Source of the DNA: Achromobacter pestifer
Lineage (GTDB): Bacteria > Pseudomonadota > Gammaproteobacteria > Burkholderiales > Burkholderiaceae_B
NCBI RefSeq assembly: GCF_902859625.1
Contig: NZ_CADIJX010000005.1
Location: forward strand, 372,001 to 436,000
Length of the DNA: 64,000 bases
Reading direction: 5' to 3'
Shown: piece after piece, positions 52,276-61,732 of the stretch
How the letters are laid out: each line of letters begins with the position of its first letter
Numbering within the stretch: position 1 is the first letter of the stretch
Made by a program: the position numbers and the translations under genes
Notes under the pieces: generated by a model
What the model saw: only the letters and a program-made list of their open reading frames with translations
The model's database searches: none
What the model was told of the DNA's origin: nothing

Positions 52276-54792
52276 GTGAGCATCACTATTTCGCGCAAGC
52301 GCAAACCGGCGCTTTCCCGCCCCGCCCCGTGGCGCACCTGGATCGGCGCGTGCGGCCTGGCCGCCACGCTCGGCACGCTGCCGGCCCCCAACATTGCGCA
52401 TGCCCAGCCGGCCGCGGTCAGAATCGACATCCCGGCCCAATCCCTGAACCAAGCCCTGTTGCAGCTTGGCCAGCAGGCGCCCATCGAAATCTATTTCGTG
52501 CCCGGTCTGGTGGCCGGGCTGAACGCCCGCCAGGTCAGCGGGACCATGACGCCGGAACAAGCGTTGGACCAATTGCTGCAAGGCACTGGCATCCGCTACG
52601 TGCGCGACGGGGGCAGCATCACGCTGACGTCGGCGCCGGGGCCGGTGCAGCTAGCGCCCGTCACCGTGACGGGCGCCTTTGACGCCACGTCCGAAAACAC
52701 CAATTCCTATGCCGCCCAGGCCGTGACCCTGGGCAAGACCGCGGAATCGCTGCGCGAAACCCCGCAGTCCGTCACGGTCATCACTTCGCGCCAGATCGAA
52801 GACCGCGGCATGACGACCCTGGCGGACGCGATGACCGCGGCAACCGGCATCACCGTCGTCCCCGACGAATACGTCACTGGGGGCAAGTATTTCTCGCGCG
52901 GGTTCCAGATCACCGATATCCGGGTGGACGGCGGCGCAGTTGCCGCGCTGGGTAAGAACGACTTCATCGCGGACCCGGATCTGGTCAAGTACGACCGCAT
53001 CGAAGTCCTGCGGGGCGCCGACGGCCTGTATTCCGGCGCGGGCGAACCCGGCGGCACCATCAACCTGGTGCGCAAGCGGCCGCTGGAAGGCTTCCAGGCC
53101 AAGGGCAGCGTGTCGGCCGGCAGTTGGGACAACTACCGCGCCGTGGCGGACCTGAGCAGCCCGCTGGTGGAAAACGGCAAGCTGCGCGGGCGCATCGTGG
53201 CGGCGGCCGACACCAAGCACTACTTCTACGACACCGCAAAATCAGCCGGCCAGACGTTCTACGGCGTGCTGGAAGCCGATGTTGCCCCGCGCACCACCGT
53301 CATGCTGGGCGCCAGCTACGACAAGCGCCGCGAAACGCCCTGGTACTACGGCTTGCCCCGCTACAACACCGGCGAGGACATCGGCTTCACCCGCAGCACC
53401 AGCCTGGCGACCGACTGGAGCGCCAAGCACCACGAGGCCTGGGACATCTTCGGCGACGTGAAGCACACCTTTGCCAACGGCTGGAAATTCTCGTTGTCGG
53501 CCACGCATTCCGCCCAGCACTACAACGACAAGTACGGCTACCTGAGCGGTGCTGTTGACCCGGCAACGGGCGACGGCATGGCCTATAGCGGCGCCTATTT
53601 CCGTTCGGCCGGCTACCAGAACCAGCTGGACACCAACCTGGCAGGCAGCTTCGAATTATTGGGGCGTTCGCACGATTTCATCATCGGCGCCGACTACAGC
53701 AAACACAAAGCGCACGCCAAGCGCGCCGATCTGACCAGCGGCGGCGCCGTGAACCTGGCGGACGTGTCCCAGGCATATTGGCCCGAACCCGAAACACCCG
53801 ATTTCGGTGTTGGTACGTCCTACATCGACTTCCCGTATTACGGCGAAGAGCGCTCAGGCGCCTATGCGCGGCTACGCCTGTCGCTGGCCGACCCGCTGCA
53901 CGTCATCGGCGGGCTGCGGATCAGCAACTACAAGCAGTTCCTGGAGCGCTCTGGCATCGCGGACGACGGCTCCGCCAATTGGACCGAACGCTACAACTTC
54001 AAGGACAACGACGTCATCACGCCGTTCGGCGCGGTCACGTATGACTTGAACGAGGCGTGGACCACCTATTTCAGCTATGCCGAGATCTACAAGCCGCAAG
54101 CGGGCTACCTATCTGGACCGCAGCCCGGCAAGCCGCTGGACCCGATCACCGGCCGCACCTACGAATGGGGCGTGAAGGGATCGCACATGGGCGGCAAGCT
54201 CAACACGTCGGCCGCGCTCTACTACACCGAGCGCAACGGCGAAGCCGCGCCCGACGGCCGCTATCCCAGCGACGCCAACCCCGACGACGGCAGCGCCTGC
54301 TGCTACATCGCGCAAGGCAAGGTGGTTAGCCGCGGCATCGACCTGGAAGCCAGCGGCGAACTGGCGGCCGGATGGCAGGTGTATGCCGGCTATACCTTCA
54401 ACCACAACAAGGATCGCCAAGGCAACCAGCGCTACGCAAAGAACACGCCGGCGCATTTGTTCAAGCTGTGGTCCACCTACCGGCTGCCCGGCCAGCTCAA
54501 CAAATGGATGGTGGGCGGCGGCGTGACCATGCAGAGCAAGAGCTCGGTCAGCGGCCAGGAATGGGTGCAATCAGGAGGGGAATGGAGCCAGGCGGGCTAC
54601 ACCACCCGGCAGGGCGGCTACATGCTGGCCAACGCGCTGGTGCAGTACGACATCAGCAAGTCGATGAGCGCCACGTTGAACATCAACAACCTGTTCGACA
54701 AGCGCTACTACTCGGGCCTGGGTTCCAACAGCAAGAACAACTACTACGGAACCCCGCGCAACGTCATGCTGACCATGCGCGCCACGTTCTAG
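52276..54792 (+). CDS. TonB-dependent siderophore receptor with N-terminal signalling domain
   Basis: An 838-residue outer-membrane receptor starting at GTG after AAGGA. Signal peptide, then an STN domain (about residues 48-115: VRIDIPAQSLNQALLQLGQQ) that talks to FecR, then a TonB box/plug (ESLRETPQSVTVITSRQIED, the FpvA/FhuE-type signature), and a 22-strand barrel ending PRNVMLTMRATF with terminal phenylalanine. LRGADGLYSGAGEPGGTINL is the plug hallmark. It resembles receptors for hydroxamate or pyoverdine-type ferri-siderophores; the exact ligand is unknown. Confidence 0.91.
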   Translation: MSITISRKRKPALSRPAPWRTWIGACGLAATLGTLPAPNIAHAQPAAVRIDIPAQSLNQALLQLGQQAPIEIYFVPGLVAGLNARQVSGTMTPEQALDQLLQGTGIRYVRDGGSITLTSAPGPVQLAPVTVTGAFDATSENTNSYAAQAVTLGKTAESLRETPQSVTVITSRQIEDRGMTTLADAMTAATGITVVPDEYVTGGKYFSRGFQITDIRVDGGAVAALGKNDFIADPDLVKYDRIEVLRGADGLYSGAGEPGGTINLVRKRPLEGFQAKGSVSAGSWDNYRAVADLSSPLVENGKLRGRIVAAADTKHYFYDTAKSAGQTFYGVLEADVAPRTTVMLGASYDKRRETPWYYGLPRYNTGEDIGFTRSTSLATDWSAKHHEAWDIFGDVKHTFANGWKFSLSATHSAQHYNDKYGYLSGAVDPATGDGMAYSGAYFRSAGYQNQLDTNLAGSFELLGRSHDFIIGADYSKHKAHAKRADLTSGGAVNLADVSQAYWPEPETPDFGVGTSYIDFPYYGEERSGAYARLRLSLADPLHVIGGLRISNYKQFLERSGIADDGSANWTERYNFKDNDVITPFGAVTYDLNEAWTTYFSYAEIYKPQAGYLSGPQPGKPLDPITGRTYEWGVKGSHMGGKLNTSAALYYTERNGEAAPDGRYPSDANPDDGSACCYIAQGKVVSRGIDLEASGELAAGWQVYAGYTFNHNKDRQGNQRYAKNTPAHLFKLWSTYRLPGQLNKWMVGGGVTMQSKSSVSGQEWVQSGGEWSQAGYTTRQGGYMLANALVQYDISKSMSATLNINNLFDKRYYSGLGSNSKNNYYGTPRNVMLTMRATF

Positions 54793-54801
54793 GCACGGAC
54801 A

Positions 54802-54835
54802 AGGCGATCCGGGGCGGTTCTGCCCCGGATCGCCT
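54802..54835. terminator. Strong hairpin between convergent receptor and binding-protein genes
   Basis: Perfect 14-bp stem AGGCGATCCGGGGC with six-base loop. No U-run on either strand, but it is ideally placed to end both converging transcripts. Confidence 0.65.
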
Positions 54836-54872
54836 AGTGCGAGGCGGCGCCCGTCCGGGGCGCCACACACTG

Positions 54873-56423
54873 TTAATTCACGACCTTGGTTTCCCAGACG
54901 CGCGGCTTGCCTTCCCACACCGAGAAGCCCTCGACGCGCTTATTGACCGCCCACGCATCCGCGCCGTTGTACAGCATCAGCATCGGCGTCTGCTCCAGCA
55001 TCAAGGCATGCAGCTGGTCAAACAGGGCCTGGCGCTTGGCCGGGTCGGACTCCAGGAAACTCTCGTCGATCAGCTTCTGCGCGGCGGGATCGTCCCAGAC
55101 CTTGCGGGGCTGCTTTGCCTTGTCGCCCGAGAACTGCTCGAAGCTAAGCGACGGATCCAGGCGCGACGAGAACGAGAACGAGCTGATCTGGTATTTGCCG
55201 GTGTTGTAGCGGTCCAGCTGCGTGGCCCATTCCAGCACTTCGATCTTGGCGTTGATGCCGACCGATTGCATCATGGCTTGCGCGATCACGGCGACTTGGT
55301 AGCTGGGCACGTGGGCACGCTTGTTCGCGTAGATGACGATGGGCTCGCCCTTGTAGCCCGCCTCTTTCAGCAATTGCTGCGCGCGCGCCGGGTCGTACTT
55401 GTAGCTGCGCTTTTCCGCTTCCTTGTAATAGGCCGAACCGGCGTGAACCGCCGAGTTGTTCAATTGGCCCAGGCCTTCCGAGGCGGCAGCGACCACCTGC
55501 GGGATGTCCAGCGCGGCGGCGATCGCCTGGCGCACCTTCACGTTCTTCAGCACCGGGTCCTGCGTCTGGAACAGCAGCACGTGCTTGACGGCATCGTGCG
55601 GGCTGAAAACGGTCAGGTTCTTGGCGCTCTTGAGTTCACCCACATCGGTGTTGGTGATCTGGCTGGCGTCGATGGCGCCCGACATCAGGCCGGCTTTGGA
55701 CGTGGACGGGTCCGGCACCACGAGGAACTTCACTTCGTCCACCAGCGGACGCTTGGAACCGACGTAGCCATCCGGCTTGTCGCCTTCGGGCGAAACGTAG
55801 TCCTTGAACGCGGACAACAAGGTGTATTCGCCGCGCTTCCAATCCTTGAACATATAAGGACCGGTGCCAACGGGCTTGATCCACGAACCGTCCGCTGCGA
55901 CCGAATCCTTGGAAATGATGGCGGTCATGCCGCAATCGGTGCGCGCCAGCGAATCCAGGAACACCGCCGACTTGCGGTCCACCTTCATCACCACGGTCTT
56001 CGCATCGGGCGCCGATACGTCAGTCACCTTCAGGCCGTTACGGCCGTCGAAGTCGCTGCGGCAGCGCCAGTCCGTCTTCGGATCCATGTAGCGCTGCCAG
56101 TTCCAGACCACGTCCGCCGAGGTCAACGGGGCGCCGTTATGGAACTTGACGCCATCACGCAGGATGAAGGTGTACGTCAGGCCGTCAGGCGACAGGTCCA
56201 CCGACTTGGCCAGCAGCGGGCCAACCGTGCCGTTCTCGCGATAGCCGACCAGGCCTTCAACGATATTGAGCACCACGCCGTCGGTCGTGTTGTCGCGATT
56301 GACGCCAGGGTTCGTCGACCGGATGTCTGCCGGCTGCGCCACGGTCAGCACGGCGGCATGAACCGGAACGGCGGCAAGCGTCAGGGCGAGCGCAAGCGCT
56401 CTGGGAACAAAATGGTGGTGCAT
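54873..56423 (-). CDS. ABC transporter substrate-binding protein, SBP family 5 (paralogue B)
   Basis: 516 residues from the ATG at 56423 with GGGGAG upstream. Signal peptide ALALALTLAAVPVHA, then a DppA-like receptor that is clearly paralogous to the one at 45.2 kb. It lies downstream of the GntR gene but has its own leader with the TTGGCGCCAA site. It is the natural receptor for the permease/ATPase genes at 57.3-60.7 kb. Confidence 0.92.
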   Translation of the reverse strand: MHHHFVPRALALALTLAAVPVHAAVLTVAQPADIRSTNPGVNRDNTTDGVVLNIVEGLVGYRENGTVGPLLAKSVDLSPDGLTYTFILRDGVKFHNGAPLTSADVVWNWQRYMDPKTDWRCRSDFDGRNGLKVTDVSAPDAKTVVMKVDRKSAVFLDSLARTDCGMTAIISKDSVAADGSWIKPVGTGPYMFKDWKRGEYTLLSAFKDYVSPEGDKPDGYVGSKRPLVDEVKFLVVPDPSTSKAGLMSGAIDASQITNTDVGELKSAKNLTVFSPHDAVKHVLLFQTQDPVLKNVKVRQAIAAALDIPQVVAAASEGLGQLNNSAVHAGSAYYKEAEKRSYKYDPARAQQLLKEAGYKGEPIVIYANKRAHVPSYQVAVIAQAMMQSVGINAKIEVLEWATQLDRYNTGKYQISSFSFSSRLDPSLSFEQFSGDKAKQPRKVWDDPAAQKLIDESFLESDPAKRQALFDQLHALMLEQTPMLMLYNGADAWAVNKRVEGFSVWEGKPRVWETKVVN

Positions 56424-56465
56424 GGAAAAGACTCCCCGGCGTGCGGCGCAGATTTCACGCATATA

Positions 56466-56475
56466 TTGGCGCCAA
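56466..56475. promoter_or_regulatory. TTGGCGCCAA palindrome, site 2
   Basis: Palindrome within ATATTGGCGCCAAAATAA, identical over 18 bases to site 1, about 43 bases before the binding-protein start. On the minus strand it is preceded by TTATTT, a possible -10 region, so a bound protein would block transcription start. Confidence 0.7.
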
Positions 56476-56615
56476 AATAATCTGCTAATTATGGCGACTC
56501 TCTATCCCACCGCCATCGGGGGTATCCCTGAAGCGGCGGCGTAAAAGCACCGCGGCGGCCCCCTTTGCAGGTGGGCCGCCGCGTTAGGCAGGCGCAAGCC
56601 ATCAGGAATCGCGCG

Positions 56616-57236
56616 TCAGGAAATATCCTGGCCCACGTGCTGAGCGATGATTTTCTGCAACTGCTTCACGTCGCGCGCCTCCAGCGCCTCGACCATGTCG
56701 AAGTGCTCGCGCGCCGAGATCTCGACGCGGGAACGGGTGACCCATTCCTTGGCGGGCGCCGCAGGCCCGCGCGCGCGGGTCTCCTGGATCAAGGCCACCA
56801 GTTCACGATTGCTGCACAGGTCGTACATGCCCGCGTGGAACGCCACATTGACTTCGTATTGCTCCAGCAAGGTGCCATCCTGCAGCAGCTTGGCGAAGCG
56901 CTCCGCCAGGGTGCGCAACGCCCGGACCTTGGCGGCCGTGACATTGGGCATCAAGTCGGCCGCAGCCCCCGTTTCCAGCAAGATGCGGATATCGCGGATC
57001 TGCACATGCAGGTCCGGATCCATTGCATAGACGTGATAGCCCCGGTTCGGGATGTGCGCAATCAGCCGCTTGGCCGCCAGTTGGTCTAACGCCCGCCGGA
57101 CGTCCAGACGCTTGGCGTCATAACGTTCTTGCAGGTCGATCTGTTTCAACCAGGCGCCGGGACCATACACACCCGACTGAATATCTTGGGCAATACGGTC
57201 AACCAGGCCGGGTTGCGTCGCAGCCACTTTCGGCAT
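56616..57236 (-). CDS. GntR-family regulator, FCD-type, candidate regulator of the TTGGCGCCAA sites
   Basis: A 206-residue GntR protein. Winged helix QIDLQERYDAKRLDVRRALD is followed by a helical ligand domain (VQIRDIRILLETGAAADLMP; EHFDMVEALEARDVKQLQKI). It sits between the ABC ATPase and the binding-protein gene on the same strand, in the middle of the unit it likely controls. Its promoter region shares the 12-mer ATTTTAGGCATA (57270-57281) with that of the hydrolase operon (61745-61756). Confidence 0.84.
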   Translation of the reverse strand: MPKVAATQPGLVDRIAQDIQSGVYGPGAWLKQIDLQERYDAKRLDVRRALDQLAAKRLIAHIPNRGYHVYAMDPDLHVQIRDIRILLETGAAADLMPNVTAAKVRALRTLAERFAKLLQDGTLLEQYEVNVAFHAGMYDLCSNRELVALIQETRARGPAAPAKEWVTRSRVEISAREHFDMVEALEARDVKQLQKIIAQHVGQDIS

Positions 57237-57269
57237 GGACTACTCCCGTCAATCAATTCCAAAGCGCGT

Positions 57270-57281
57270 ATTTTAGGCATA
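57270..57281 (-). promoter_or_regulatory. Shared promoter element before the GntR gene
   Basis: Minus-strand TATGCCTAAAAT, containing a TAAAAT -10-like hexamer, is identical to a sequence overlapping operator site 3. The bases that follow (ACGCGCTTTGG) look like a decayed version of the operator. Suggests common ancestry or weak autoregulation. Confidence 0.45.
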
Positions 57282-57319
57282 ACTTCTTGCTGCGATAGCA
57301 GGGGGTTCCCCCCCTGCCC

Positions 57320-58975
57320 TCACGCGCTGGCCCGCAAGGGCTCCTGCCCATCCAACCGCCAGCGCAGGCGCACGCCCCCGGTGTCGGTGGATTCCAAGGC
57401 GGGAATCGCGGACAACAAACTGCGCGTGTAGTCTTCCTGCGGCCGGTCGAACACGGCGTCGCGCGACCCCTGCTCAACAATGCCACCGTCACGCATCACC
57501 ACGACCCTGTCGGCCACCTGCTCGACCACACCCAGATCATGGCTGATGAACAGGCAAGAAAAGCCGTGCCGTTCCTGCAAGTCGGCGAACAGGTCCAGCA
57601 CCTGCGCCCGAACGGTCACGTCCAGGGCCGACACCGGTTCATCGGCGATCACGAACGCCGGACGGCGCACGATGGCGCGGGCGATGGCCACGCGCTGGCG
57701 CTGTCCGCCGGACATTTCATGCGGGAAGCGCTTGGCGTACTCGGACCCCAGGCCGACTTCCGCCAGCACCTCGTCCACCCGACGGCGCTTGTCCGCGGAC
57801 GGCATGTCGCCCAGCATGCGCAGGCCCTCGCCCACCAGTTGCCCGATGGTCATGCGCGGGTCCAGCGAGGAATACGGGTCCTGGAACACCATCTGGCAAT
57901 TCAGCCGATAGTCACGCCAGGCAGCCGAGCGGCGGTTGACCAACTGGTTGCGGAACAGGATCTGGCCGGACGTGGGCGCCAGCAGGCCGGCGATTGCCCG
58001 CCCCAGCGTCGTCTTGCCCGATCCCGACCCGCCCACCACCGCGACGACTTCGCGCGGTTGCACGTGCAGGTCGATGCCGTTCAAGGCGCGCTTGGCGCCG
58101 GTGCGGGAAAACAGGCGCTGATGGCCGGCGTAGTCCACCACCAGGTTCTTGACCTCGACGATGGGCGCCTCGGGCGTCAGCTTGCGGGCCGGCAGACGGC
58201 GCGGCATCGCGTCCAGCAGCTTGCGGGTATACGGATGTTGCGGCCGTTCCAGGATACCGGCGGTGGTGCCCGTTTCCAGCACCTTGCCGTGCTGCATCAC
58301 CACCATGCGTTCGGTGTAGCGCGCCACCATCGGCAGGTCATGGCTGATCATCAGCACCGCGGTGTGATGTTCTCGCGTCAGGTCCACCATCAGTTCCAGC
58401 ACGTCACGCTGCACCACGGCGTCCAGCGCGGTGGTGGGCTCGTCGGCGATCAGCAGCGCGGGCTCAAGCAGCATCACCGAGGCCAGCATCATGCGTTGGC
58501 GCATGCCGCCCGAAAACTCGTGCGGCCACGCATCCATCGCCCCCTTGGGATCACGGATGCCCACGCGGCGCAGCATCTCCAGGATGCGTTCGCGGCGCTG
58601 GGCCGTGGACAGATTCCTGCGATGCAGCTTCAGGCCTTCATCCAGTTGCCGCCCGATCGGCATGGACGGATTCAGCGACGTCATGGGTTCCTGGAACACC
58701 ATGCCGATGCGCGCGCCGCGCAACTTGCGCAGCACGGCAGGCTCGGCGCGGGTCACGTCCACGCCCTCGAACAGAATGGCGCCGCCCGCCACCACCAACG
58801 GTTCGGGCGTCAGGCCCATGATGGCGCGCGCGGCCTGGGTCTTGCCGCTGCCGGATTCGCCGACGATGCCGACCATTTCTCCCGGCGCGACCTCGAACGA
58901 CACGCCGCTGACGATCTCGCGGCCGCCTGCGCCCACCGTCAGGCTCAGGTTCGATACGGATACCAGTGCGCTCAT
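57320..58975 (-). CDS. Fused dipeptide/oligopeptide ABC transporter ATPase (DppD-DppF type)
   Basis: A 551-residue protein with two complete ATPase domains. Walker A motifs GESGSGKTQAARA (about residue 35) and GGSGSGKTTLGRA (about residue 315); signature motifs FSGGMRQRMMLASV and MSGGQRQRVAIARA; Walker B ALLIADEPT and AFVIADEPV. It powers the two permeases encoded just upstream, overlapping the second by four bases. It cannot be attributed to one receptor only, since two family-5 receptors in the window share its probable regulation. Confidence 0.93.
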   Translation of the reverse strand: MSALVSVSNLSLTVGAGGREIVSGVSFEVAPGEMVGIVGESGSGKTQAARAIMGLTPEPLVVAGGAILFEGVDVTRAEPAVLRKLRGARIGMVFQEPMTSLNPSMPIGRQLDEGLKLHRRNLSTAQRRERILEMLRRVGIRDPKGAMDAWPHEFSGGMRQRMMLASVMLLEPALLIADEPTTALDAVVQRDVLELMVDLTREHHTAVLMISHDLPMVARYTERMVVMQHGKVLETGTTAGILERPQHPYTRKLLDAMPRRLPARKLTPEAPIVEVKNLVVDYAGHQRLFSRTGAKRALNGIDLHVQPREVVAVVGGSGSGKTTLGRAIAGLLAPTSGQILFRNQLVNRRSAAWRDYRLNCQMVFQDPYSSLDPRMTIGQLVGEGLRMLGDMPSADKRRRVDEVLAEVGLGSEYAKRFPHEMSGGQRQRVAIARAIVRRPAFVIADEPVSALDVTVRAQVLDLFADLQERHGFSCLFISHDLGVVEQVADRVVVMRDGGIVEQGSRDAVFDRPQEDYTRSLLSAIPALESTDTGGVRLRWRLDGQEPLRASA

Positions 58976-59793
58976 TGCACGCCCCTCATGCGGGGATCAA
59001 AGCGGTCTCGCACCGCGTCGCCCAGCAGGTTGATCCCCAGCAGCGCCAGCGCAATGGCCAGGCCGGGAAGAATGGAAAGATACGACGCCTGCGCCATGAA
59101 CGGACGCGCGGCGGCCAGCATGTTGCCCCAGGTCGGCGCGGGCGGCGGCACGCCCAGTCCCAGGAAGGACAGCGCGCTTTCCGCCAGGATCACCCAGCCG
59201 AACATGGAAGTGGCCAGCACCGTCAGCGGCGCCACGCAGTTGGGCAGCACGTGCCGGAACATGGTGTAGAGCTCGGAATTGCCCAGCACCCGTGACGATT
59301 CGATGAACTCCTTTTCGCGCAGGGACAGCACCGTGCCCCGCACGATGCGCGTCACCGATGGCGTGTAGGCCAGGCCCAGCGCCAGGATGATGCCGTACTT
59401 GTTGGCGCCCACCACCGCCAGCAGCCCCAATGCCAGCAGCAGCCCGGGAAAGGCCAGCAGGGCATTGTTGAAGGCCATGATGATGCGGTCGGTCCAACCG
59501 CGCACGAAGCCCGTCAGGGTTCCGATGGCCGTGCCCGCCACGATGGCGAAGGTCACGGTCAACAAGCTGATCCAGACGCTGCTGGACGCACCGGCCAACA
59601 GCCGCGACAGCTCGTCGCGGCCGAATTCGTCGGTGCCCAGCAGGAAGTCTCCGCCGGGCGGCTTGAGCCGCGCGACGAAGTTGATCTTGAGCGGGTCATG
59701 CGGGGTCCAGAAGGCGCCCATGAGCGCCGCGACGATCATCGCCCCGACGATCACGCCGCCCAGGAGCGCATTGGCTGGGATTCGCTTTTTCAT
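58972..59793 (-). CDS. Peptide-type ABC transporter permease (DppC-like)
   Basis: 273 residues from the ATG at 59793, overlapping the preceding permease stop by four bases. A five- to six-helix permease with GTDEFGRDELSRLLAGASSS and the coupling loop EFIESSRVLGNSELYTMFRH plus VLPNCVAPLTV. An ABC importer inner-membrane subunit, paired with the DppB-like protein. Its stop overlaps the ATPase start. Confidence 0.91.
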   Translation of the reverse strand: MKKRIPANALLGGVIVGAMIVAALMGAFWTPHDPLKINFVARLKPPGGDFLLGTDEFGRDELSRLLAGASSSVWISLLTVTFAIVAGTAIGTLTGFVRGWTDRIIMAFNNALLAFPGLLLALGLLAVVGANKYGIILALGLAYTPSVTRIVRGTVLSLREKEFIESSRVLGNSELYTMFRHVLPNCVAPLTVLATSMFGWVILAESALSFLGLGVPPPAPTWGNMLAAARPFMAQASYLSILPGLAIALALLGINLLGDAVRDRFDPRMRGVQ

Positions 59794-60734
59794 TCGGCGG
59801 TCACTCTCGGGTCGAAGATGGGATAACACAGGTCGATCAGCAGATTCACGATCACGTAGACCACGCCCACGAACAGCAGACAGCCCTGGATCACGGGATA
59901 GTCGCGGGCGAAGATCGAGTCCACCAGCAAGCGCCCCAGTCCGGGAATGGTGAACACCGTTTCCACCACCGCGATGCCGCCCAGCAGGTTGCCCAGCACC
60001 AGGCCGATCAACGTCCAGGTCGGGCCGAAGGCGTTGCGGAAGGCGTGGCGCATCAGCACGGCCGATTCAGACAGGCCCTTGGCGCGCGCATGGGTGATGT
60101 AGTCCAGGCGCAGCACTTCCAGCGTACTGGCGCGCGCCATGCGCATCAGCACGCCGATCTCGTGCAGGAACAGCGTCAGGATCGGCATGGCCAGGTACAG
60201 CAGGCCCGCCTTCCAGTCTTCGCCGATGGACACATAGCCCACCACCGGCAGCCATTGCAGCTTCAGGCCAAAGAAAATCAGCAGCAGCAAGCCCAACCAG
60301 AAGGTCGGGATGGACACCAGCAGGGTTGCCGAACCGACCAGGAACAGGTCGGGCCACTTGTTCTGCTTCCACGCCGCGATCATGCCGGCCGGCACGGCGA
60401 CCAGTGCGGCAAACAGCACCGCCACCAGCACCACGCGCCCGCTGATCAGGAAGCGGTCCCACACCAGCGGCAGCACGGGCTGACCGGTGTTGATGGACGA
60501 CCCCAGGTCACCATGCAGCATGTTGCCGAACCAGATACCGAACTGGGTCAACCAGGTCTGGTCCAGCCCCAGGCGCGCACGCAAGTCCGCCAGGGCGGCA
60601 GGCGTGGCCAGGTCGCCCAGCAGCAATTGGGCAGGATCGCCCGGAATCAGCCGGATCATCACGAATACCGCCACCGCCACGATCAGCAGGGTCGGCACGG
60701 CCATGACAATTCGGGATAGCGCAAAACGCAGCAT
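59790..60734 (-). CDS. Peptide-type ABC transporter permease (DppB-like)
   Basis: A 314-residue six-helix permease. IRLIPGDPAQLLLGDLATPA near the start and the EAA loop THARAKGLSESAVLMRHAFR are typical of DppB/OppB; FTIPGLGRLLVDSIFARDYP follows. It comes 58 bases after the hydrolase gene and overlaps the DppC-like gene, so the four genes make one operon behind operator site 3. Confidence 0.92.
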   Translation of the reverse strand: MLRFALSRIVMAVPTLLIVAVAVFVMIRLIPGDPAQLLLGDLATPAALADLRARLGLDQTWLTQFGIWFGNMLHGDLGSSINTGQPVLPLVWDRFLISGRVVLVAVLFAALVAVPAGMIAAWKQNKWPDLFLVGSATLLVSIPTFWLGLLLLIFFGLKLQWLPVVGYVSIGEDWKAGLLYLAMPILTLFLHEIGVLMRMARASTLEVLRLDYITHARAKGLSESAVLMRHAFRNAFGPTWTLIGLVLGNLLGGIAVVETVFTIPGLGRLLVDSIFARDYPVIQGCLLFVGVVYVIVNLLIDLCYPIFDPRVTAE

Positions 60735-60792
60735 GGCCCTCTCCTATTCCTGTACGCGGTGCGGCGATTGGCCGCAGCCGCGTCCAGCGATA

Positions 60793-61662
60793 TCAATTAC
60801 GTTCATGTCGCAGCTTGTGCAGCGCATCCGCCAGGAAGTCCTGCACCTGGCCCACGCATTTCAAGCCGTCGTGCGGCACGTTTTCCACCACGTCCAGCAC
60901 GGCCTTCACGCCCTGGGCTTCAAACGAACGGCGCAGCGACTCCAGGCGCTCGGGGCGCGTCTTGCCGGCGTCGTTGGCGCCCGGCATGAAGAACTTGCCG
61001 CCTTCGCGATGGGTGATTTCCCAGGTTTCCAGATCGGCCTTGCCGACGATCATGTGGACTGCCACCTGCTTGAGCGCTTCGATGTCGACGCGCTTGCCAA
61101 AGCGGGCTTCCGCATCGCGCACACCGACCCACCAGTCCTGGCTGGGGTCCAGCAGCGTGACCGAACCCGGAGCGCCGATCGACACCGCCCACAGGCTTTC
61201 CGGATGCAGATACGCGAAGCGGTTGACGAACTGGCCGCCGCCCGAATAACCGAACAGGCCGAACTTCTTGAAATCGCGGCCGAACTTCTCGCCGACTTCA
61301 GCCACCATATCCAGCAGGATCTGGTCGTAGCGGATGTCGCCTTCGATCAGTTGCTTGAAACCGTCGCGATTGCCGTCACCCAACGGACCCACGGGGAACA
61401 GCGGGCACAGCACGATGCAGTCGTTCCAGCGCGCGAACTCGGCAAACGCATCGCGGTATTCCACGAAGGCGCGGCCGGTGCCGTGCATGATCACCACCAG
61501 TTCCATCGGATGCTTGGCGGTGTCGATGTGCGGAGGCACATACATGCAGTAGGAAAAGCGCGGATCGGTACGGGCCGCAAAGACGGTGCTGTGACCCAGG
61601 TCGTACATGGCCCGCGCGCGGGCGGCGTCGGGTTGGATAGCGGGAGCTGCGTTGGACTGCAT
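60793..61662 (-). CDS. Alpha/beta-hydrolase, esterase/amidase-like
   Basis: 289 residues from the ATG at 61662, which follows GAGGAAATC. Alpha/beta hydrolase fold: oxyanion segment VIMHGTGRAF (60-64), nucleophile elbow FGYSGGGQF with Ser140, and plausible Asp210 (VGKAD) and His264 (NVPHDG). No signal peptide. First gene of the hydrolase-permease-permease-ATPase operon, so it likely cleaves the compound this ABC system imports, complementing the C45 enzyme of the other unit. Confidence 0.82.
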   Translation of the reverse strand: MQSNAAPAIQPDAARARAMYDLGHSTVFAARTDPRFSYCMYVPPHIDTAKHPMELVVIMHGTGRAFVEYRDAFAEFARWNDCIVLCPLFPVGPLGDGNRDGFKQLIEGDIRYDQILLDMVAEVGEKFGRDFKKFGLFGYSGGGQFVNRFAYLHPESLWAVSIGAPGSVTLLDPSQDWWVGVRDAEARFGKRVDIEALKQVAVHMIVGKADLETWEITHREGGKFFMPGANDAGKTRPERLESLRRSFEAQGVKAVLDVVENVPHDGLKCVGQVQDFLADALHKLRHERN

Positions 61663-61732
61663 GATTTCCTCGTTTCCATGGCCGCGCGGGCGGGCGCATG
61701 GTCTATGCCGGTGGTCGAAACAATAATCACAT

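Noticed and set aside
54372..56480. A 702-codon plus-strand frame across the TonB receptor end and the binding-protein gene
   Set aside because: It runs antisense to a clear receptor/binding-protein pair and through the 14-bp hairpin; composition is that of a shadow frame.
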